Source of the DNA: Catonia carolina
Lineage: Eukaryota > Arthropoda > Insecta > Hemiptera > Achilidae
Assembly: GCA_035578175.1 (NCBI GenBank)
Contig: JAQMRL010000004.1
Location: forward strand, 37,378,901 to 37,442,900
Direction of reading: 5' to 3'
Length of the DNA: 64,000 nucleotides
Of this stretch, positions 33,115 through 45,980 are shown in pieces; the first letter of the stretch is position 1; every line of letters begins with the position of its first letter. The notes under the pieces were generated by a model. That model saw only the letters and a program-made list of their open reading frames with translations. It was not told where the DNA came from and did not search any database. The position numbers were made by a program, and so were the translations under genes.

Positions 33115-33604
33115 TACAGTAAAACCTCGTTATATCACGCTAATGTTTGGCTATACCCTTCCTGGTATATTGAAATCCTCGTATATCTGAATGCACGTCA
33201 GATGTATCGTGTCCACGTACTTGGACATTTGCGTTATGTACAGTAGAAGTACTGTATGGGTTTCATGTTTTCAGTTCAACAAATATTTTTTATTGCACCT
33301 TAAAAATTTGTAATTAAAGTCATAAAAGGCATGTTCAAAGCCTGTAGTATGTACAGTTGGGATTACCATTGCCTGTCGTATTACAATTATATATTAATTT
33401 ATTGCTGTCATTTGTGACGCTATTGTTTTCTTTATTCTGGACACAATACCATTCAAAATACAATAACATCACGTTCATTATATAAGCAAGTTGAAATTGA
33501 GGGTTTTTCCTTTCTTTTAACTAATTTGGGCTTTCAATCTTTTACGTAAATGTCTGAGCCAAGCCTGGTACATCCGAATCCTGCTATAACAAGGTTTTAC
33601 TGTA
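33115..33604. mobile_element. pogo-like MITE
   Basis: Inverted ends CAGTAAAACCTCGTTATATC and complement of CAGTAAAACCTTGTTATAGC, with TA at both borders (33115-33116, 33603-33604). 486 bp inside, no coding frame. Confidence 0.8.
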
Positions 33605-35930
33605 GTTGTGTTAAGATACCCGAAATTTTGTACCTTAAAGTGAATTAAAATTTAAAAAAAGTTATTTGGATGAAAAAATAAAATGAAACTGGAAATAGAA
33701 GTGCGGTCAGATATTAAATTTGCTAAATTAATTATTTTCATAGATAATTAAATGAAAATAATCATCTCAAAATTTTTTTTAAAGATTTCAAGAAACTGTT
33801 ACTTTGGGGTTTCAAGATCTGTGATTATGATTCTGCTTGGAAAACTGGAAAATTCAAAATGTGGAGGTAATATTGGATAAAAAAAATACAATTTTTCATG
33901 ATTCTGTTAAAATAAAAATGTTTCTTAATGTGTTTTAAAATTCACTATTTTGAGTTTCAAATTTTCGTGGCACTTGTTATCAGTGACCTTAAAAGTCCTT
34001 GAGTAACAAATTCCATGAAATTTTTAGGAATATTTTTTGATATAATTATTATAATAATTGATATAATTATTAGAAATTTATTTATTATTTTCTAATTTCG
34101 CTAACAAATATGTTAAAAGTAAAATTGCAAAATTTGTTTTTAGTAATTATAACTTTTTTTGACCTCGGGAACATTTTAAAAAAGTGTTGAAAATTCATAT
34201 TTAAGGTAAACAATTTTGGGGGTTTACTTTATCTTGATACAAGTAACCTTGATTTTAATTAATTTAACTTTTCTTCTGTTACACCATTAAAAAAATATTT
34301 CACATTACAGCCATTATGATTGAAGACTTGTATTTTTAAATTTATTTGTAATATATTTTTGTATTTCCAATTTTATATTATATTTTTATTATTATTATTA
34401 TTATTTTTAGAGAACATTTTAGAGTAGGCCTAATACCTCGTGTGTTTACTTTTAGTGAATATTACATCACTATTATAAAGATAAAAAGTATTGTGTACAA
34501 TATTTCTGTAATATTTCCGTGGAATGTAAAGAAAATTTTGATCAAACAAAAAATTTAACTTTTGTAAAAGTTATTTATTATGACATTATGTGCAGTTATA
34601 TCGCCCCCCCCCCCCCAACCATTTTAGTTACGTTCAGAATTTTGTTAGGAAGGTTGAGTAAATACATCTTATAATTTTTTTGTTTTATATCCAACTGTTA
34701 TGCGCATTAAGGCTAATACAATGTAAAGGGTGATAGATGAAAGTAATCGACAAAAACATGCCTGACCTGACCGGGAATCAAACCTAGATATCTTTTTGTA
34801 AATACTACTTTGTAATGTAGTATTATAGAGCTACCTACTAGGTTTGTAGGTAAATAAATTAACCTACTTTGTATTGTACCATAATGGTATATGCGAGACT
34901 GATGGAAGGTTATTGGTGCTCCTTTTTTAATTTATTACGCGTTTTTTTTAGATTTAAAATTATATTGAAAAGGTTTTTTTGCAATATTATATAAGTTTTA
35001 ATAACAAGCCTATAAACTTGTTAAGGAAGAGTTAGGAAAGCAGAAAATTTGAGTTTTATCAATAATAGGTTTAACATTAAAAATTACTTTATAAATATTT
35101 ATTACAAATAATTATTAAAATTGTTTTTGTGAAATTTATCAGAGGCCATTGAATAAATTTTTTAGAACTTTTTTTCATTAAGTATTATATGATTCTATTA
35201 TTATTAATTATCATTGAAAATTCATAATAATATTTGTAGAAAGCAATTTATAATGCCTGTATTATTAATGCAGTTTAGTTAAGCAATAAACTATATTATT
35301 TTTATTGTTTTGATAATTTCCAAAAATTTTAAATAGTTGTACTGCAGAAGTAACGTGAAGGCTAAAATTGTGGAGACAAAATTGAACAAATATTGGTTTG
35401 TTAATGATTTAAGAAATATTTGATAAATATGAATATTGTATCAGATCTAAATGCAACAATTTATTGTTCATCAAGTCTGATAAATTTAATTTTTATTCGT
35501 TTTAGCAGCAGATTTAATAGCACCGACTACCAATGCAGTAGTAGTTTTTGGTTTTCTGTTTTCAGTTGATTTAATTTAATTTTTAAAGGAATTTGTACAC
35601 TAAATACTTTTGAATTGACCTCAGCCTTTACATGGTATGTGAAACCCTAGTTTATCATTCTTAATCATATATCAATACGCTATGTCATAAATTATTAATT
35701 TTTTAAAATTTTCTGAATAAATTTAATTGACAATTAGTTTCTTTCTAAACAGTGAGAATACTATGCCATTCATATATCAGAAAGTCAGTTTATAAATGCC
35801 TAAGCATTAGTTTGATTAGTTTATAACATCTAATCATGTTATGATACAAGCATCCTGCAGTTTATATTTAATCCTAATGTAACATGTAAATTTTTGCCAA
35901 TGTTTTGTAGGTAATAATTTCCTTTTGTAT
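33605..35930. other. Intergenic AT-rich DNA
   Basis: No exon recognised. It holds a C homopolymer at about 34603-34616 and a degenerate tRNA-like SINE piece on the reverse strand at 34729-34835 (CCGGGAATCAAACC as complement of a B box). Confidence 0.5.
34729..34835 (-). repeat. Degenerate SINE-B-like fragment
   Basis: ATGCCTGACCTGACCGGGAA followed by TCAAACCTAGAT resembles the head of the SINE-B-like copy at 41143. Truncated and diverged. Confidence 0.4.
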
Positions 35931-35934
35931 CTTT

Positions 35935-36190
35935 GACTAGATTTTACTTGTCTTACATGTTTCGTCTAACCATAAGAGTATTCCGTTTTTGCCATCAGTC
36001 TCTCAACAGGTATGATGCAATACTCCAAGCTTTTCTATCTTGCCCAAGTAGTTTCATATCTACATACCTACAACACCCTATTTCTTTTGTAATTTGTTTT
36101 AAATATTCTAATCGTCTCCCCTTACAATTCACTCCCTCAATATTATCCTACATTATTGACCTGGATGTCTTAAGAAATGCTCAGAGTATA
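35935..36190 (-). mobile_element. LINE-X 3' end, copy 1
   Basis: The reverse strand closely matches the LINE 3' end at 48100: it shares AATTGTA.GGGGAG, AAACAAATTACAAAAGA, TAGGTATGTAGATATGAAAC and GAGAGACTGATGGC. The coding frame is broken. Confidence 0.75.
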
Positions 36191-36282
36191 TAAAATATAA
36201 AAAAATGAAAACTAATTTTGTTAAAATTCTTTCAGAAGATGTTATATCTTCAAATACTTGTATAAAGCAATTTTATATCAAA

Positions 36283-36420
36283 TATATTTTTTTAATATAC
36301 TCTGATGATGGATCCATGAAATACGTAAGTTAAGGAAAATAGAATCAGAGATAAAAGAAAAATTTAGCAGCTATAAAAGGTTTGTGAAAATTTACAGTAT
36401 TTTTACATTAGGAATAATTT
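36283..36420. repeat. Single arm of the palindromic MITE family
   Basis: AATATACTCTGATGATGGAT, CCATGAAATACGTAAGTTAA and AGGTTTGTGAAAATTTACAG match one arm of the element at 29855-30205, diverged and without its partner arm. Confidence 0.55.
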
Positions 36421-37106
36421 CATGCCTTTAAAGTTTCGTATATAATGTTCCCCAAATATAGCAGCACCTAGCTACTCATTAAAAAAACCAAAGAAATAAC
36501 ATATACAGGCTTATATGTTATTTATACATTAGAGTAGAAACAAATACACACATACTTGCCACTCTATTAAATAAAATAAGGGTTGAACGAAAAATATTTT
36601 AGAATTAACTTTTTTAAAATTAAAGAAAAGTTTTAAAACATAATTGTTTATGCTATATCTTTGTGTAAAAAAATGTAATCTATGTAATGTATGTATTTTG
36701 TAAAATATAAATATTTCATTATAATTTGATGTACAACTATTTGGAATTTTTAATTTAATTTTAAATTATATTTATTGGCACTTGACTGTAAAAATAAAAC
36801 AAAAATTATCGCTTTCTGTACTCAGCATGAATGCCATTAATACTAATATAGCATGTGTACATTAATTAAAACATAGTTCTCTGCATTTACATTTTTTACA
36901 GAAAACAAAATATAAATATCTACCTGTATATATATATCTATGAAAATAAAAGTTTATATTTTATTATTGTATAAATATATTTAATACATTTATGTATTAT
37001 ATCAATATTATCTGTACATTATCATGAAATGTAATAAAAATATCTCAATTTTATATGGCACTTATTTATTCAGTAGATTAGTAGATATTCAGAAAAATAG
37101 ATTGTT

Positions 37107-37180
37107 ATCAATATATAAACATGTAGTACTAAGAATAAACTATATCAATATATAAACATGTAGTACTAAGAATAAACTAT
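37107..37180. repeat. Two perfect 37-bp tandem units
   Basis: ATCAATATATAAACATGTAG plus 17 more bases is repeated exactly at 37107-37143 and 37144-37180. Confidence 0.95.
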
Positions 37181-37229
37181 GTACAGTATTTGTACATTCA
37201 TAAATAAATAAATTTGCCGAACTGGCCAA

Positions 37230-38061
37230 TATGAGGTGTGATAAAAATTACAGTGAATAATTTTATTACGAACAAACGGATAAACGAATAAAATGGATGC
37301 TAGATCCATTTTAAGTAATAAGTCCAATAACTTGATTCTTTGAGATAGTGTCAAGTTCAAACTAGCGGCGGGTCAGTCGGTTTATCTAGCTGGAAGAGTA
37401 AGTTCGTGTTTACTACATCTGTTGCGCATCATGGTTTTCAAACAACGTGTTTACATTACTTTTGTGCTATAAAGTGCCAAAGAAGCTCATAAAATATTAA
37501 AATCAGTGTATGGTGATAATGTTGAGGAATGTTTACAAGTGGTATAAGCAATTTAAAAGCGGGAATGAGTTGGTTAAAGACAAGCAACAGACGGGACGTC
37601 CTTTGACTTAAAAAATAGACAAATACATAAAAAAAGTGAAAAACCTGGTTCGTTCAAACAGGTGATTGACTATTCGAGAGCTTACCAAAGATCTGAATGT
37701 CAGTTGGGTCTGTGCTAAGCATTTTAACAGATAATTTACAAATGAGATAAGTGAGTGCAAAATGTGTTCTGAAAATGTGTTTTTGGTCAAAAAAAATTCT
37801 TTCAGTCTGGATTTAGCACCATGCAACTTCTGGCTTTTACCAAAAATGAAAAGCGTGGTTTTAATTTTTGAACCATTCCTGAAATTGAGAGGGGCATGAC
37901 AGAGTAGCCCCTTCCCAAAGAAGCCTTTCTGAAATGCTTCCATAAAATCAATTTTAGAATGAGTGCTAGCCAAGGGGAGTACTTTTAATTCAAATTTGAA
38001 TTAAGCATATTACTTTGTTTATAATAGCATTATTTGCTGTATTTTTTAATCGCACCTTGTA
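37230..38061 (+). mobile_element. Internally deleted mariner
   Basis: Inverted ends over about 42 nt (left TGAGGTGTGATAAAAATTAC; right complementary CAAGGTGCGATTAAAAAATA) with TA at both borders. Interior still shows the N-terminal block (KSAKEAHKMLKSVYGDNVE-like) and TRELTK/VSAK pieces. It then jumps to a C-terminal DLAPCNFWLLPKMK-like block, so the central catalytic part is deleted; frame broken. Confidence 0.75.
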
Positions 38062-38484
38062 TTATTCTACTATCATGTTCTCTTCTTATAGTGTACATTC
38101 ATCCATAGTATCTATACTGAGTTGAAACATAAAATTTGTGTGGTACATAAATACGCAAGAAAGTAGAGGTAATTTTTTTTAGAATGTAAAGAGAATTTAC
38201 AACAGTTTCAAAAACATTTTTGGATGTAGTAAATTTTATTAGGTTGGCTTCACATTGTGGCCTCTCAAAAAAAAAAACAGGGAATTTTTTGAAACGTTAA
38301 GAACTTAGATATAATATTACCATTGTTTCTTCATATTTTCTTTTTAAAAATTAAAAATGTCTTGTAATTTTCCAGGTTAATCCATTATTGTGGATTAAAA
38401 AAGAACCAGAATCTACCTGTTAATCCACAATGTAAATTATGTGATAATAGTGTTCCATTTTATACCTTCATCAGATTATCAATA

Positions 38485-39360
38485 ATTTAGTAAAACCTGT
38501 TTATCCAAGCCAAAATTTTCTGTTTGGTTTTGACTTGTGCTGCAATACATCTTGATATATTGGTTGGATCTGTTGTCTTCAAAAATACATAACAGGTTTA
38601 ATATGTGAATTTGAACTACATTCATTTGTACTTTCAGTATGGGCAGTTCTTCAAGGCAATTTAAAAAAAAGGTTTTACCATCAGATGATTGAAAGCCTTG
38701 TTTCCCAACAAACTAGTAGATAAATACTATTATTTAATAGATAAATAGATAATTTAGCAAATTTTGAAGCTGGCATTCCTTGGATCAAATTTAGATGGAA
38801 ATTCTTAATTTAATGACTACATTGAGAATACATAACTCCGCTAATCTGAGTTGATTTCTAACTTTTTTAACATGTTTTTTACACATAAAATATGTTTTAA
38901 TAAAACTTAAGTAATTTTATAATGGAAAAAAAATACCTTGAATATGTACTTCTAAACATAAAAATTACATTTATAAAAATTATAAAACAGTGTTGTTGAG
39001 AGTAGAAAAAGAAACCAATTTCTTAATACAGGATGTACTTACAATGTAAATTACATACTGGTAAAACATTTTTGCTAGTTCATTAGCAAAATCTGCTGGC
39101 TGCACAAAATCATTAATATTTGCTGTCGTAACACGGAAAACCTTCTTGATGATGCAATATTTTGTAAGCGCTTCAGAAATGTGATGTCTTTGTGCACAGC
39201 ATTGTTGTGCTGCACTACATACTTCAGTAGTACTTCCAGTGTTTTTGCTGCTTTTAAATGAAAAATTAGCTGCTCCATGTTACATAATTAGCTATTTTTG
39301 GATAATGTTTTGGTAAGCACATTTTTCAGTTAATCTGAACTGATCCAGGTTCCAATTAGT
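38485..39360 (-). mobile_element. Tigger/pogo transposase remnant
   Basis: The reverse strand at 39075-39278 reads LKAAKTLEVLLKYVVQHN, then DITFLKRLQNIASSRRFSVL, the usual extreme C-terminus of Tigger-type transposases. The left end AGTAAAACCTGTTTATCC resembles a pogo TIR. The rest is decayed. Confidence 0.55.
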
Positions 39361-40337
39361 TAGGTTTAAGTTTTTTGAGTAGATTGATTTGTAGTACACT
39401 ATTGTACCAAAATTAAGGTAGTGATATTTTGGTTGATCTAAAACCGAATCCATTACAGTTTATGGTATCTATGGCTGTTTTCGTATCACCAATAGACATC
39501 ATTAATTAAACTTCAAGTTTTATTTTTTGTATTATGGATAATAATAAATCATAAAAGCCCAGTTATTTAATGATAAGTTTTTAAATTGTTTTAATTTAAT
39601 TTAATTTTGACAGCTCGTTAGTTTATTAGATTATGAAATATGTATACAAATTTTAATTTACTTAATTTAATATAATTTGATACAATAGTCTTAATCTTAA
39701 AAATTTGAAAGCTAATAAAAAATGTTATAGTATTGTATATAATTTAATTATATATATTATAACAAAACTGGTATTTGTAAAATATATATTCATTGAAAGC
39801 ATTTAAATGAGCATGAAAGAATAAAATTGATAGGCGTCCTATTTGTGTGATGTGTAATAAATACGTATATATCTACCTGATAATATATTAAATGTAATAG
39901 TTAATAAAAAAATTAATTTTGTTATTTCAATTTTAATTTAGTTCATTATTTTTAAGTATAAATAAAACAAAACAATAATTCTTTTAAGTACAATTTGATA
40001 ATTCATTGTATATAAATATTAAAATAGTAGTCCTTTAAAATATTTATACAAGATACATAATAATAACATAATATATCTAAGAATGTAAATATATTTGTAT
40101 GTAATATTGCTGTATATAATGTGTGAAATGTTTACGGATAATAGGGTAAATGATTTTATTAATGATGAACTGTAGCCTAAAAAAAATTGTTTTTTTTTGT
40201 ACTGGGAACATTTATTTTTATTTTTTTCATAGTTTGATTTTTTTAAGGTAGAATTTAGGAATTGAGATTAGTCATCTTTATAGAGTTTAAAATCTTGTTT
40301 TATAGTTTAAGAAATTATGGCTAAAATAAGAAAAACT

Positions 40338-41086
40338 TATGGTGGTCGTTTTTTTTCAACCTTCGAAAGGTCATAAATAAAAGACAAGTGAATATAAAAA
40401 AAAAAATTTTATTGCTAAAATTTATGTACACTTGTGGTTACTTTTTGACGTAATCAATTTGATGTTTGAGGCATTTGTTGTACTTGTGGACAAGTTTTCC
40501 AATGCCCTTTTCATAAAATTTTACCGTGAATGAATTTAAATGAGTTTTGAATCTGTTCGTTAGTTTGGAAGCTCTTCCTAGCCATTTCCTCGGTTCAGGG
40601 AAAATATGGATGTCACTAGATCCTAGGTTGGGACTTTATGGCGGATGATCGTATGTGTCCAATTAAAATTGCTCAAGGAGTCGTTGGGTTGCACCAGCAG
40701 TGTAAGGAGTGGTATTGTCTTTGATCAGAACGATTCCAGAAGTAGCATGCTTTGTCTTTTATTTTGAATGACTCTCCACAAACTTCGTAAAGTTTCGCAA
40801 TAAACAGCTGCATTAATCGTCCCTGGGTGTATAAACTTCACAAGAAACACAACAAGGAGTTTTAAGGCAATGTCAAGACTCATTTAAATTCATTGGCAGT
40901 AATATTTCATGAACAGTTTTGGAAAGCTTGTCCGTAGGTACGACACATGCCTCCATTGTCTAGGTGATAATGTTGAAAAGTAGCCATAAGTGTACATAAT
41001 GTTTAGTAATAATACATTTTTTTCTATATTCACTTGTCTTTTATTTTATGGCCTATCGAAGGTTGAAAAAAAAATAGCTCTCGTAC
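40338..41086 (-). mobile_element. Foldback mariner with two 3' ends (F1)
   Basis: Bounded by TA (40338-40339, 41085-41086). Reverse-strand translation runs ATSGIVLIKDNTTPYTAGAT, RLLEQF, SPNLGSSDIHIFPEPRKWLG and the final FYEKGIGKLVHKYNKCLKHQ, i.e. the C-terminal half of a mariner transposase. The opposite end (about 40873-41084) is an inverted copy of the last ~210 bp: AACTCATTTAAATTCATT, GGAAAACTTGTCC/GGAAAGCTTGTCC and ATATTCACTTGTCTTTTATT occur in both arms. The normal 5' half is absent. Frame broken. Confidence 0.85.
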
Positions 41087-41142
41087 AATAAGCTTATAAT
41101 AATCCAACACCATAATGTATTTCACCACAATGGGTTATGAAT

Positions 41143-41322
41143 TTATTTATTTATTTTTGTTTGCTTTACGTCTGACTGTTTTGCAATTGCTGCTAATGGA
41201 GATGGGGAGAAGGATGGTAAATGAAGATCAGTGATGAAAAAATGCCAAACCTGACGGGGAATCGAACCCAGGACCTCAGTGTAAAAGCCAGTTGCGCTAA
41301 CCACTACACCAACGAGCCGGCC
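41143..41322 (-). repeat. SINE-B-like copy
   Basis: Reverse strand: GGCCGGCTCGTTGGTGTAGT head, GTTAGCGCAACTGGC, B box GGGTTCGATTCCCCGTC, body GATCTTCATTTACCATCC and a tail with AAACAAAAATAAATAAATAA. tRNA-derived with a different acceptor-like part than the 58514 copy. Confidence 0.75.
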
Positions 41323-41746
41323 AATGGATTATCAAAATGTATGGATTACCAACAGTGTGTCTATTTGCGTAATACAGTTATTGGTTATATTGGTAGATTG
41401 TAAAAAAGGACTTAAAACAAATTTCATGGTGCTTTGCACACTAAAGTAAGTTCGTATTTGAATTCAGCATATAAAAAAATATTGATTTCAAAAAAAGTTG
41501 TTACAGTCAGTTAAAAGATAACTATAATTACCACGATATGAAATTGAGTTACGTGAACAACGACATAACGTGTACGAATTTATTTCTTGTAAATTTTTCT
41601 TTAATTTCAAGTTTTAAATGTTTTTTTTTTGTAAAATAATTACTAAATAATGTAATAAATTAACATAAATTGCATTTATTATCTTTTAAATGGCATGAAG
41701 ACCATGAAACTGCATCAAAAACAGAAAATATTTTTTTATTTTATTT

Positions 41747-43027
41747 TACAAGGGTTGCTTTTTATATTTCGGGAATAGGGAATAAAAAAAGAAATTAATT
41801 TAAAGTAAATGGCTTTTTTGTTTTTTAAAATATTCTCCATGATGATCATTACACTATAGCATGCACTTGAACCAATTTTCGAAGCACTTTTTCCACTCCA
41901 ATTGAGGTACCTCTAAAACACCCATTTCAAATGCATCAACTGCTTCTTCAGCCGTCAAAAATTGTTGACCTCTTAATTTATTTTGATGTGCGGGAATAAA
42001 AAGCAGTCATTAGGTACAAAATCAGGGCTGTACGGCGGATGACTCAATTCAATTTTTTCATTTCTTAAAAAGTCTATTGTTTGAGCCGACGTGTGAGAGC
42101 TCACCTTGTCCTGGTGAATGATCTGTCTTTGACGGTTGGTTTCCCTTATTTTTCCAAAAATTTCTGGCAAACAAATGGTTGTGTACCACTCAGAATTGAC
42201 CATCCGATGTTCCACTAGTGGTATAGTGGCCACATGCCCGGTTTTTTAAAAAAAACAAGCAACCATTTGCTTGGAAGTGCTTCATGCGTGAACAACTTAC
42301 GTTGGATATGGCTTATCTTGAAAGACTCATACGGTTGACTACTGTTTACTTTTGGGTTCATAGGCATATATCCATGATTCATTACCCGTAATGATGTCAC
42401 TAATTTGTTTTAAAGCACCGCTATCGTATTTCATTTATTTAGACCAATCGGCTCGAGCCTTTTTTTGAGCAATTGTCAAGTTATGTGGAATTCAACGCAA
42501 ACAAATCTTTTAGGTGCCCAAATGTTCATGCAATATTGATTGTATGTTCGTCCCACTAATGTCCAAGGATGCCGTAATCTCTGGATATGTTACATGACTA
42601 TCTTGCATAATCAGTTCACATACAGCGTCAATATTTTCTTGAACAACACCGATTTTGGGCGACTTTCATGAAATTCGTCACTGAGCGAATCATGGCCATG
42701 ATTGAATTCTGTGTACCACCGATATACAGTCGTATATGATGGTGCTTCATCACCAAATGTTGAATTCAGTTCATCGATGCACTATTGTTGAGATAATCCA
42801 CATGGAAAGTTGTAAAAAAATAATCGAACAAATATGTTCACGACTTAAATCCATTTTTGACCAAGATGAATATTGCAAGTCACTCTGTAAAAAACACGAA
42901 TAAGAACTGTACAAGCAACAGCACTGTATTGTAGCGACAAAAAGTCTAACTATATGATAGCGACATTGGCTAACTGATGAAAGCACCAGTATTGTCCATT
43001 CCCGAAATATAAAAGGCATCGCTCGTA
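41747..43027 (-). mobile_element. Near full-length mariner, decayed
   Basis: Between TA borders, inverted ends of about 28 nt share TTTTATATTTCGGGAAT. Transposase on the reverse strand starts near 42854 (MDLSREHICSIIFLQLSMW) and has NIDAVCELIMQDSHVTYPEI. Later blocks are MVNSEWYTTICLPEIFGKI, IIHQDKVSSHTSAQTIDFL and HPPYSPDFVPNDCFLFPHIK. The second catalytic Asp is present in HQD; the third is in PND. Frameshifts and stops make it non-coding as a whole. Confidence 0.88.
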
Positions 43028-44119
43028 CTTCAAAAAGCTTCAGGATTCCTGGACAATGTATGTAATTAATGTTGGCTTCAAAATATAAATGTTTTAAATG
43101 TATAATATTTTGGAATAGTGAGAAGAAAACAACGATTTTGCATTTTTAAAGGTTGAGGTTGAATGTGTAGATTTGTTATGTAGTTATAATTATTAATATT
43201 AGGTATAGGCTACAGGTCATCTTTAAGCGTGAAATTTGTATGTATATTACATTTCTATATGTATATTTAAATGCTCTTGTAGTAGTTAATAAAAGAAAAA
43301 TCAAAAAAAATTAATACAAATATATTATTATAAGAAGGAAGTATTATTACGCGTAATAAATATCGTATTATGTAATAATGATAATTACTTATGTTATGAA
43401 ATATTATTTCTTATAATGTAGGAACACTAATTGTTTTTGTTTTATTTTTTTAGACTATAGTAGTGATTTAATAATTATTTGATGAGTTGTTTTAAATTTG
43501 TTGTTTTATTATATAACTGAAAGTTTTTATTTAAAATTTAATATTAATTTAAGTATATTTAATAGTAATATTAATTATAATGTACCAAAAAAATTTTTAT
43601 GTTTCTGTAAATAAATTTAAATAATTTTCTCATTATTGAATTTTTATTTTATAATCATTATCCAAATTTATTACATTACTTGAGATCCAAATTTATTACA
43701 TTACTTGAGATTTCTAATTAAGCTTATTCAGGGAGGCTGTCTATTTAAAAAAATAATGTTTATTTACTAACTAGTGAAACCTTTTTTATGCTTGAAATTC
43801 TATTCTTTCTATTAAATCCTGAGTAAAAAAATTTTACCATCCCCTAAAATCAAGGTTGGAGGTTGAAAAACAGCTACTAGTTTCAGAAATTATAATTTGG
43901 GTGTACTTTGGCCAATTTTAGATAAAATGGTATCAAATCAAAGGGAATATTACTTTCCAAACCATTATTTATGGCTGTAGTTTAAATAAAAGCTGTAGGA
44001 TATAAGTATTTATGATAATGAGGTGTCGTACAGAATACAACAGGGACTCATTTTAACACCTATACACTTTTAGGATGGAGTTTTGTGGTTGAGATCCAAC
44101 GCAGTACACAGAACACAAT
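43028..44119. other. Intergenic DNA without recognised gene
   Basis: AT-rich; only a 25-bp tandem pair (43661-43710) stands out. Confidence 0.5.
43661..43710. repeat. Two perfect 25-bp tandem units
   Basis: TCCAAATTTATTACATTACT plus 5 bases repeated back to back. Confidence 0.95.
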
Positions 44120-44255
44120 GCCGGCCGCATTGGGGTAGTTGGTAACGTGCTCGCCTCACATCATGCGACCTTGGGTTCAAATCCCATTCAGGCACGGCAT
44201 ATTTTCATACGTTACAAAATATCATTTCATCCTTCATCGTCTGCATTATTTGCAG
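44120..44255 (+). repeat. SINE-B copy
   Basis: GCCGGCCGCATTGGGGTAGT head (A box), CGTGCTCGCCTCACATCATG, B box GGGTTCAAATCCCATTC, AGGCACGGCATATTTTCATA body. Directly followed by a transposase fragment. Confidence 0.85.
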
Positions 44256-44269
44256 ATTTGGTAGGTCGG

Positions 44270-44610
44270 ATAAGTGTGACTCATCAGCTCCAAGAACCAG
44301 ACAAAGAAAAGCGAATGCAGTACTGTCGGTAGTTCAGACGTTTCATTAGAAATGACATATCTGTTCTACACAAGGTTTTTGTCTGCGATGAAGCTTGATT
44401 TCATCTTAGCGATTTGTCAACAGTCAAAATTTCAGAATAAGGTCTGCAGACAACCCACATGCGTTCCACAAACAGCCATTAACTTGAAAAAAATTTAGTG
44501 GGTGTGGTGTATCTTGTTGGAAAATTGTCGAGCCTATCTTTATTTTGGAGACCATAACAGCTGAACGGTATCAAAAAATAATTTGTGAATACAAATAATC
44601 ATGTTATTTT
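44270..44610 (+). mobile_element. Fragment of DUF4817-type transposase
   Basis: Forward translation: HQLQEPDKEKRMQYCR, stop, FRRFIRNDISVLHKVFVCDE, then A-FHLS with shifted TVKISE and a decayed HxLEK...V-WC block and GKLSSLSLFW. It aligns in order with residues around [17 protein letters not shown] and [13 protein letters not shown] of the intact element at 19992, so it is an old relative. No ends seen; SINE-B abuts its 5' side. Confidence 0.65.
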
Positions 44611-45980
44611 GTTAGTAAGTTAAAAGTGTGAAAAAGTACTCTAAAAACAAATTTTCGTAGTTTGGGTTGCGTGAATTTACAGTCACATGTAGAAAATTGT
44701 GAAAAATTAAAATTTACCCGTTCGTGCGTAGTTATAGGCAGGGTACCTTTACTCACTTATATGTTATGCTCCACACTGTATGCGTTAAATTCTGCCACCA
44801 GTATTTTTAAATCATCAATCCACCATGTTTATGAACAACATTTACCTCTTTCCCAGCCAGAGCTTCCACTGCTGAATCTCCTTGTTCTGTCAATCATCCA
44901 TCTGCCTCATTATAAGTCTGGCTTATCACCAAAATTTTCAGTCATGCCTCAGATTAAATAACTTGTAAAAAATGAGGTTAATTACCAGAAAACCAAATTA
45001 ATAACTGTAAAACAGCACAAAACATCACTAAAATTTAAATTACGATACAGTATCTAGTTTTTGTAATTTGCTTTGATCATTTGATATTGATTTTGGATGA
45101 AAAAGTCACTGAAAATTTTATTCCTAAGTATTTTATTTTATAGAATTAAGATTTTCAATTCTGGTTAGATTTTGTGACTAAACATTGACTGGATATTTGT
45201 CACTCATCTAATAAATTTAGAAGAATTGGAGAAAGTTTTGTCAAACTGTTCAAGAATTTCAGAAGTTGGGATGTATTCCTGTCATCGAAAAATTTCACTT
45301 TCGTCACCAGAATTAAAACAACTGGTATATATTTATAATCTGATAATTGATCGATTATTCTTCAGCGCTTGTAGGATACGAGGATATGCATTATTTTATA
45401 ACTGCTTATCGAATGATAGTAACCTTTATAATAAGCTTAATTATTAAAATTGCAAGGTTTTAAAAAGCAATAAATTAAAATAATAAGCGTTATAAAAACA
45501 TTTTTTATTTACAATAATAAAAAATATGTATTTACAAAAAAAGTTAGAAGATATCCTTATTAATTTTCAATTTTTAATAAAAAAAAACCATTAAATTGAA
45601 TAATATAACTTCAATATAAAAAAGAATCACAATACATTTTTTTATTAAATGAACTTTGTTACAATTTATACACATAAAAAATTAATAGAGTATAAAATTA
45701 GTTTTAATAATACACAATTAATACACATTCACACAAACAAAATTAATTCATATTCAGTCAGGTACACAAGGTATTTATTATTCAATTATTGAGCCGGTGA
45801 AAGTCATAGTGGTATGTCACATATTTGAAATTTGCGGGTTTTTTGTGAACAAAAACTTTTTTCATTTCATACACCAATGTGGAAAAGTGATACAAGTCAA
45901 GACAAAATAATAACAGATTTCGAAGGTTGTGGTGTTTTACTTTGCAATAATCACAGTAATTTTTTTTTATTTTCAGCATT
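44611..45980. other. Intergenic DNA without recognised gene
   Basis: A 99-codon frame at 44662-44961 has no recognisable domain and no supporting splice or codon pattern; treated as chance. Confidence 0.45.

Noticed and set aside
37107..37180. CRISPR-like or satellite array
   Set aside because: Only two directly adjacent units, no spacers.
44662..44961. 99-codon frame as a gene
   Set aside because: No domain, start context or exon partner; surrounded by intergenic repeats.
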